Origin: Isotricha intestinalis
Taxonomy: Eukaryota; Ciliophora; Litostomatea; Vestibuliferida; Isotrichidae
Assembly: GCA_023807065.1 (NCBI GenBank)
Contig: JAJJLU010003959.1
Location: 1-22,709, forward strand
Direction of reading: 5' to 3'
DNA length: 22,709 nucleotides
In this document: positions 18,283 through 22,709 of the stretch, piece after piece
How positions within the stretch are numbered: position 1 is the stretch's first letter
Layout: the number at the start of each line of letters is the position of its first letter
Position numbers and translations under genes: made by a program
The notes under the pieces: model-generated
What the model saw: the letters and a program-made list of their open reading frames with translations, nothing else
The model's database searches: none
What the model was told of the DNA's origin: nothing

Positions 18283-21039
18283 ATGAGTATTCCAATATGT
18301 ATTCTCAATTCAAATAATTCAGAATTAATATCAAGTAAAACAATTCGAAACTTTCGAAACTTCGTTGAAATAATAATTAAAAAAAGAATAAACAACCAAA
18401 ATAAGCAAAATACTTTTGAATTAAGTAATAACAATAGTAAAATAATATTTGATTGGTTTTCAAATCTTTCTTTAAATGAAAGAATAAAAATATGTACAAT
18501 TCACAATAAATGGTTATCAAACTTAATAAAGCAATTATTAATATTATATGGCTATGAAAAAAATTGTTGTTTAATTCCTTTAAGGGATTTTAGAATTTTT
18601 TTTGATAAAAAAGATGACTCTGATTATTATTTTAATGGAGGAAATTATTGTAATTCTGATGATGATCGTCCTATTGGAAATGATATGAATTTTTTTTCTT
18701 ATTTCTTAAGAAATTCTGTCCAATTTAAAGTTAAAAATGATGAATATAAATATAATGAATTTTTTTTAAACAATTTAAAATTTTTTAGTTATGAAGAACC
18801 TAATGATACTATTACTATTAGTAAATATTTTTTAAAAGAAGAAAAAGAGTTTAAAAAATTATTTGATTTTTACACAGAAAATAATTTTCTTAAAAGCCAA
18901 ATTGATTTTATTTCTGATAAAAATGATAAAATTCATATTTTTAAATTTCCAAAGTGGTTAAGAATAAAAGACTATCCTAGTATATTTGAGATTATTATTG
19001 GATATATAGAACAAAATATTATATTGAATTATGAATATTATCATTATACAAATAAAATATATGAAAATAAAGTAATTGAAAAAATGAATGAAATAGAAGA
19101 ATTAAATAAAAAATTAGAAAATTTTTTAATTCAAGAATTTAAAGATGAAGAATCTTTCTTTTCTTCAATTAATAATTCTCAAATAAAATATAAAATTCAA
19201 GAAAATTCTTCTTTAGTTAAAGAAATTAATACTCAAAGAAATTTAAACTCTGAAATTTTTTCAAGAGTTAATCAATCAAATAATAAAATAATAGATTCAA
19301 TAACTGATAGAATGATTTATTTAGTTAATAAAAAAATGGAAGATTTATATAAACAAGATATTAGTCAATTTTTATATAATATTTCTTTTGTAAGTTCAGA
19401 AGATGTAATTTCTTATAATAGACCTTTTTATGTATATACTTTTAATTATATTACTGATCTTTTTCAAAATAAAAATGTAAATGAATTAATTGAAGATTTA
19501 GAAAATCAATCGTTAAAGAAGAAAAAACATAAAAAGAAAAAAAAGAAAAATAAAGATAATAAGGAAGAAACTAAGAATATTGAAATAAAAACTAATGAAA
19601 AAAAAGAAATAAGTGAAGATAATATAATTAATAATAAAAACGAGGAAAAAATAGAAGATAATAATTTAATTATTAATAATGAAAGTGTTTTAGAAAATAA
19701 TGATAAAAAAAAGAAAAAACATAAAAATCATAAAAAAGAATTTTTTTTATATCCAACAAATCAATCAAAGAAAAAAAAGGAAGAACACAAAGAAAACGAA
19801 ACAGAAAATAATCAAATTAATAATAATAAAGTTCTTAAAGAAAAACAAAAAGAAATAACATCAAAAAAAAAAAACATTAAAAATGCTTCAAATTCTTCAA
19901 TTCAAACAGACAATGAATCAAATGAAGATAAAACAAAGAATAATATTAATCAAATAATAAATATTAATATTAATCAATATAATTATTCTTATTTTCCTTA
20001 TTATACTCCTCAAATGTTAGCCTTTAATATATTAAAAAATATTTGTTTATTTAATCCAACAGAGAACTTTTTTTCTCAATTTTCTTCAGAAATAGAAATA
20101 TATAATACGAATGTAATAAATAATAATTTAAAATTAAATCCAATAAAGAAAAGTTACTTAGAAAAACTAGATAAAATAATAAAAGATAATTTAACTCAAT
20201 TATATAATATAGAAATAATAAATTTTGGTTCTTTCAGAACTAATTTATCAATTGAAGGAAGTGATATAGATATATTAATAAAATATAAACCAATTAAAAA
20301 TGAAAATAATTTTGTTTCTGATTTAATTTCTGTTTTATATCATAATGATAAAGAGTTTGATTATATTAAACCAATAACAACTGCAAGTGTTCCTATAATA
20401 AAACTTCAATTTGATATTAAAAAAGAAATTGACACTAATTATATAGAAGATTATTTAGATTGTGATGATTTAAATAAATTAAAATTTGATATTTCTTTTA
20501 AAGAAAGTGATTTATATAATAATAATTTTGATAAAACTATTGATTTTGTTAATAAATCAATTATAAATTTTCCAAATGTAAAAGAAATTGTATTAATAAT
20601 GAAAAGATATTTTAAAAAAATAAAATTAAATAAAAGTTATTTAGGAGGAATATCTTCTTATTCTCTTTTTTTAATGATTTTAGCGTTTTTAAAATTAAAA
20701 AATTATTCAAAGGATATTTCAATAGGAAAACAATTTTATTATTTAATTGAATGGTATTCTTTTTTTAATTTTTCAGAATATAGTATTAATGTTAAAGAAT
20801 TAAATCCTTTTATTAAAATAGATGATTTTAATCATAATGATAAAATAATAATAATAGATCCAATTAATCAATCAAATGTTTCAAAAAGTTCTTTTAAATT
20901 AGAAGAAATAAAAAATGCTTTTATAAAAATTTTAAATATAATAAAAATTGATGCATGGGAAATTGAACATCAAAAAGAAATAGATAAAAATAGTCATAAT
21001 CCTTTAAAAATTTTATCTTCTATTTTTAAGATAAAATAA
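18283..21039 (+). CDS. Trf4/Cid1-type non-canonical poly(A) polymerase with long N-terminal extension
   Basis: 918-residue nucleotidyltransferase. The catalytic palm is at about 640-740: GS at 649-650 (NFGSFRTNL), metal-binding Asp661 and Asp663 (GSDIDIL), and a likely third Asp at 736 (KFDISF). The central domain carries GGISSYSLFLMILAFL (788 on), a signature of Trf4/PAPD5-type enzymes. A PAP-associated region with a conserved-looking DPIN segment (IIIDPINQSN) follows. These enzymes add A or U tails to RNA, in TRAMP-like nuclear surveillance for Trf4. No RNA-recognition domain is seen. The first 400 residues form an unassigned globular region (NLSLNERIKICTIHNKWL), followed by a Lys-rich disordered stretch at about 410-560 (KKKKHKKKKKKNK) that could serve for nuclear localisation or RNA binding. 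At 918 residues it is longer than most Trf4 proteins. The stop is TAA. Confidence 0.88.
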   Translation: MSIPICILNSNNSELISSKTIRNFRNFVEIIIKKRINNQNKQNTFELSNNNSKIIFDWFSNLSLNERIKICTIHNKWLSNLIKQLLILYGYEKNCCLIPLRDFRIFFDKKDDSDYYFNGGNYCNSDDDRPIGNDMNFFSYFLRNSVQFKVKNDEYKYNEFFLNNLKFFSYEEPNDTITISKYFLKEEKEFKKLFDFYTENNFLKSQIDFISDKNDKIHIFKFPKWLRIKDYPSIFEIIIGYIEQNIILNYEYYHYTNKIYENKVIEKMNEIEELNKKLENFLIQEFKDEESFFSSINNSQIKYKIQENSSLVKEINTQRNLNSEIFSRVNQSNNKIIDSITDRMIYLVNKKMEDLYKQDISQFLYNISFVSSEDVISYNRPFYVYTFNYITDLFQNKNVNELIEDLENQSLKKKKHKKKKKKNKDNKEETKNIEIKTNEKKEISEDNIINNKNEEKIEDNNLIINNESVLENNDKKKKKHKNHKKEFFLYPTNQSKKKKEEHKENETENNQINNNKVLKEKQKEITSKKKNIKNASNSSIQTDNESNEDKTKNNINQIINININQYNYSYFPYYTPQMLAFNILKNICLFNPTENFFSQFSSEIEIYNTNVINNNLKLNPIKKSYLEKLDKIIKDNLTQLYNIEIINFGSFRTNLSIEGSDIDILIKYKPIKNENNFVSDLISVLYHNDKEFDYIKPITTASVPIIKLQFDIKKEIDTNYIEDYLDCDDLNKLKFDISFKESDLYNNNFDKTIDFVNKSIINFPNVKEIVLIMKRYFKKIKLNKSYLGGISSYSLFLMILAFLKLKNYSKDISIGKQFYYLIEWYSFFNFSEYSINVKELNPFIKIDDFNHNDKIIIIDPINQSNVSKSSFKLEEIKNAFIKILNIIKIDAWEIEHQKEIDKNSHNPLKILSSIFKIK

Positions 21040-21100
21040 AAAGTATATATTATGATTTATAAATAATTATATTAAATAGAGTTTTATAAAAAATATTTAA

Positions 21101-21136
21101 AATTTAAAAAGTTTATTTAATTTAAAAACTTTATTT
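21101..21136. repeat. Two tandem 18-nt units
   Basis: AATTTAAAAAGTTTATTT (21101-21118) is followed directly by AATTTAAAAACTTTATTT (21119-21136), differing at one base (G/C). It lies 62 bp after the poly(A) polymerase stop. It is probably a simple duplication. Confidence 0.7.
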
Positions 21137-21479
21137 AATTATATAATTCATGTATTATATTTACATAATATAAATAGAGATTTATAAAATAATTATATAT
21201 AGTTTTCTATTTAAGCATTTAATTCTTTTTATTCAAATATTTTTATATATGATAATAAAAAAAATTAGGTTTAAAAGTAAATTTAGAAAAAAATATTTAA
21301 CTTATTCTTACTTTCTTTTCAAAGTATTTTTTAATATTATTTCGATCAAGATACTTAAAGGAAATTATAAATTAATTTTTTTAGCTTCTTCAATTAATCC
21401 TTCATAAATAAACAATGAAATCAATATTAAAAGTAATATTATCTTAAATACATTTATTTAAATACCATCTAAAAAAAAT

Positions 21480-21534
21480 CTGATTTTGTACTTAAATTCC
21501 TATAAACATAGTTTGAAAAAGATAAGGTTTCATG

Positions 21535-21585
<51 letters not shown>

Positions 21586-21900
21586 ATTACTTAATTCATT
21601 ATTACAAGAAGTATTTAAACTAAATGATCTGTTGTTGTTTTAATATAAATTTGAAATACTGTTATTTAAATTTTTACTTGCTTGATGAAGTAGAAAAAGA
21701 TAATTTTTTTCTTTTATAAAAAAAGTAGGAATTGGTTTAAAATAAATTTTAGAAGAATAAAGAATATCATTTTTTTTCCAGAAGAATTTTTAGTTGGGGA
21801 AGAAAAAGAATTTATGTCTTAACTTTATTTCGATAAATTAAAAAATTAATATCATTTTCATCATTATATTTGATTGATTTAATATATTTTTATTATTTTC
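21480..21900 (-). pseudogene. Asn-rich gene relic
   Basis: On the minus strand a frame reads LHQASKNLNNSISNLY, TAA at 21640-21642, NNNRSFSLNTSCNNELSNY, a run of about 16 Asn, then HETLSFSNYVYRNLSTKSD. Upstream (about 21720-21900) other frames give NSFSSPTKNSSGKKND with shifts and stops. Ser/Asn-rich text with a poly-Asn run is typical of disordered regions in A/T-rich protists. No family can be named. Confidence 0.4.
21535..21584. repeat. ATT microsatellite, about 16-17 units
   Basis: This 50-nt uninterrupted (ATT)n run encodes poly-Asn (AAT) on the minus strand in frame with the surrounding relic. It is the longest pure microsatellite in the window. Confidence 0.95.
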
Positions 21901-22196
21901 TGTTAAAATAAAAATTTTCTTTTTTGAATTATATTTCCTTTATTTGAAACTTGAGTTAAACTATATTTTTTATAAATATTTTTCTTTTTTTGAAAATGGT
22001 TAACATCTAACAGAAACACTCATATTTATCCTCTTTAATAGTGGATTAAATAAATTTTATCTTTTTTTATAGGATTTTTTATTTAATTTCATAAATATGG
22101 TTTAAAAATAAATGTAATTATCAATATGAATAAAAAATTTCATTTTTAAAAAAAATTATGTTTAATAAAAGTATTTAAAATTAAAAAGAAATAAAG

Positions 22197-22370
22197 TTAA
22201 CCATAAGTAGGAAAACCATAGGCATCTCTACCAGATGGCATTTCATAAGCATAACTTGGATTATATCTTTCATAAGTAGGATTACCATAATCGTCTCTTC
22301 CTTTTGGTTCTTGATAAGCATAACTTGGTTGATAACCTCCCCCATATGAATTTGATGAAGATGCTCCCAT
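22197..22370 (-). CDS. 57-residue Tyr/Pro/Gly repeat protein with myristoylation signal
   Basis: A short intact frame on the minus strand, ATG at 22368-22370 and TAA at 22197-22199. The GC content is higher than its surroundings. The protein starts MGASSSNSYGGG: Gly2 with Ser6 fits the N-myristoylation consensus, so membrane attachment is likely (inference). It then has two 21-residue units spaced 23 residues apart, of the form Y-x-PSYAY-x-x-P-x-GRD-x-YG-x-PTY (about 13-33 and 36-56). There are no Cys residues and no transmembrane segment. I do not recognise the family. The near-identity of the units with different codons supports selection on the protein. The Tyr-rich repeats recall low-complexity structural or secretory-tail sequences, but no function can be assigned. 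Confidence 0.75.
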   Translation of the reverse strand: MGASSSNSYGGGYQPSYAYQEPKGRDDYGNPTYERYNPSYAYEMPSGRDAYGFPTYG

Positions 22371-22610
22371 TCTTTTTTTTTATTTTTTATTTTTCATATT
22401 GTTATTTATATTATTATTTTTTCCCTTTTTTTATGAGCAGAAAAAAAGTATTTTTATAAAAAATAATTTTATATATTATATAATTTTTTATTATAAAAGA
22501 AATTATTAATTTTTTTATGTGTCAAATATTTTTGATAAATTTTATTTTTAGGAATAATTTTATTTTTTTTTATATTCTTTTTGAAAAAAAGAGGAAATAA
22601 GATAAAATAA

Positions 22611-22709
22611 TTAAAAATTATTTTTAAAAAATATATTATTTATGTTATTATTATTATTATTTATGTTATTTATGTTTTTATTTTTGTTTTCATTAATGTT
22701 ATCTGTAAT
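22611..22709 (-). CDS. Possible 3' end of an Asn-rich gene running off the window
   Basis: On the minus strand the window edge opens into 32 codons ending at TAA (22611-22613), reading ITDNINENKNKNINN and a further Asn/Ile-rich tail. Asp, Glu and Lys at the outer end are coding-like. Low-complexity A/T sequence could give this by chance, so it is only a candidate partial gene. Confidence 0.28.
   Translation of the reverse strand: MTDNINENKNKNINNINNNNNNINNIFFKNNF

Larger units (their letters stand above)
21040..22196. other. About 1.15 kb without an intact gene
   Basis: It contains a short tandem repeat (21101-21136), a poly-Asn relic on the minus strand around 21480-21900 with an ATT microsatellite, and otherwise A/T-rich sequence. 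No intact open frame with coding character is present on either strand. Confidence 0.55.

Noticed and set aside
1..22709. TGA read as Trp, or TAA/TAG read as Gln, in the whole genome
   Set aside because: I counted 21 Trp residues in seven intact genes (poly(A) polymerase, kinase, MORN, esterase, nitroreductase, DIX-like, intron gene) and all are TGG. The 918-residue gene has many Gln codons and no in-frame TAA or TAG.
1..22709. CRISPR arrays, insertion sequences, rRNA genes or viral genes
   Set aside because: No spaced direct repeats, transposase or capsid motifs, or GC-rich RNA-like segments were seen.

Overview
The window is extremely A+T-rich eukaryotic nuclear DNA, clearly so by eye. The gene set is typical of a ciliate-like protist: a centrin, a small EF-hand protein, a B-box plus MORN-repeat protein, an AGC kinase, an RBR-like zinc-finger membrane protein, a DIX-like protein and a Trf4-type poly(A) polymerase, with Lys/Asn-rich proteins and poly-Asn tracts. 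Intact genes follow the standard genetic code: I counted 21 Trp residues in seven of them and all are TGG. All end in TAA except the MORN gene, which ends in TGA. One gene has a clear 38-nt GT-AG intron. A standard-code, AT-rich, probably anaerobic ciliate such as a rumen litostome would fit, partly because two genes look bacterial, but the species cannot be fixed from this sequence.

Layout. 1-2700 holds two decayed genes on the + strand: an importin-alpha relic, then a calpain-like relic. 2700-3700 is mostly featureless with a faint coiled-coil relic. Centrin (-) lies at 3708-4223. A decayed Alba-like gene (-) in unusually GC-rich sequence lies at 4545-4920. An alpha/beta hydrolase (-) and a secreted nitroreductase (+) form a divergent pair at 5063-6938. 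The B-box/MORN gene (-) occupies 7770-9407. A many-stop relic of unknown family (+) lies at 9961-10479. An intron-containing coiled-coil gene (+) is at 10602-11524, facing a DIX-like gene (-) and an RBR-like gene (-). The small EF-hand gene (+) converges on the AGC kinase (-). An importin-5-like relic (+) lies near 16.0-16.3 kb. A Lys/Asn-rich gene and the poly(A) polymerase gene follow on the + strand. The right end has a poly-Asn relic, a 57-residue repeat protein with a myristoylation signal (-), and perhaps the end of another gene.

The most striking property is the relics. Much of the space between intact genes is former coding sequence, recognisable by family motifs but broken by stops and shifts. 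Two relics are nuclear-transport receptors (importin-alpha and importin-5-like). Many stops fall where Gln or Trp would fit. The simplest reading is AT-biased decay of gene duplicates. A stop-less alternative code is possible but is not supported by the intact genes.
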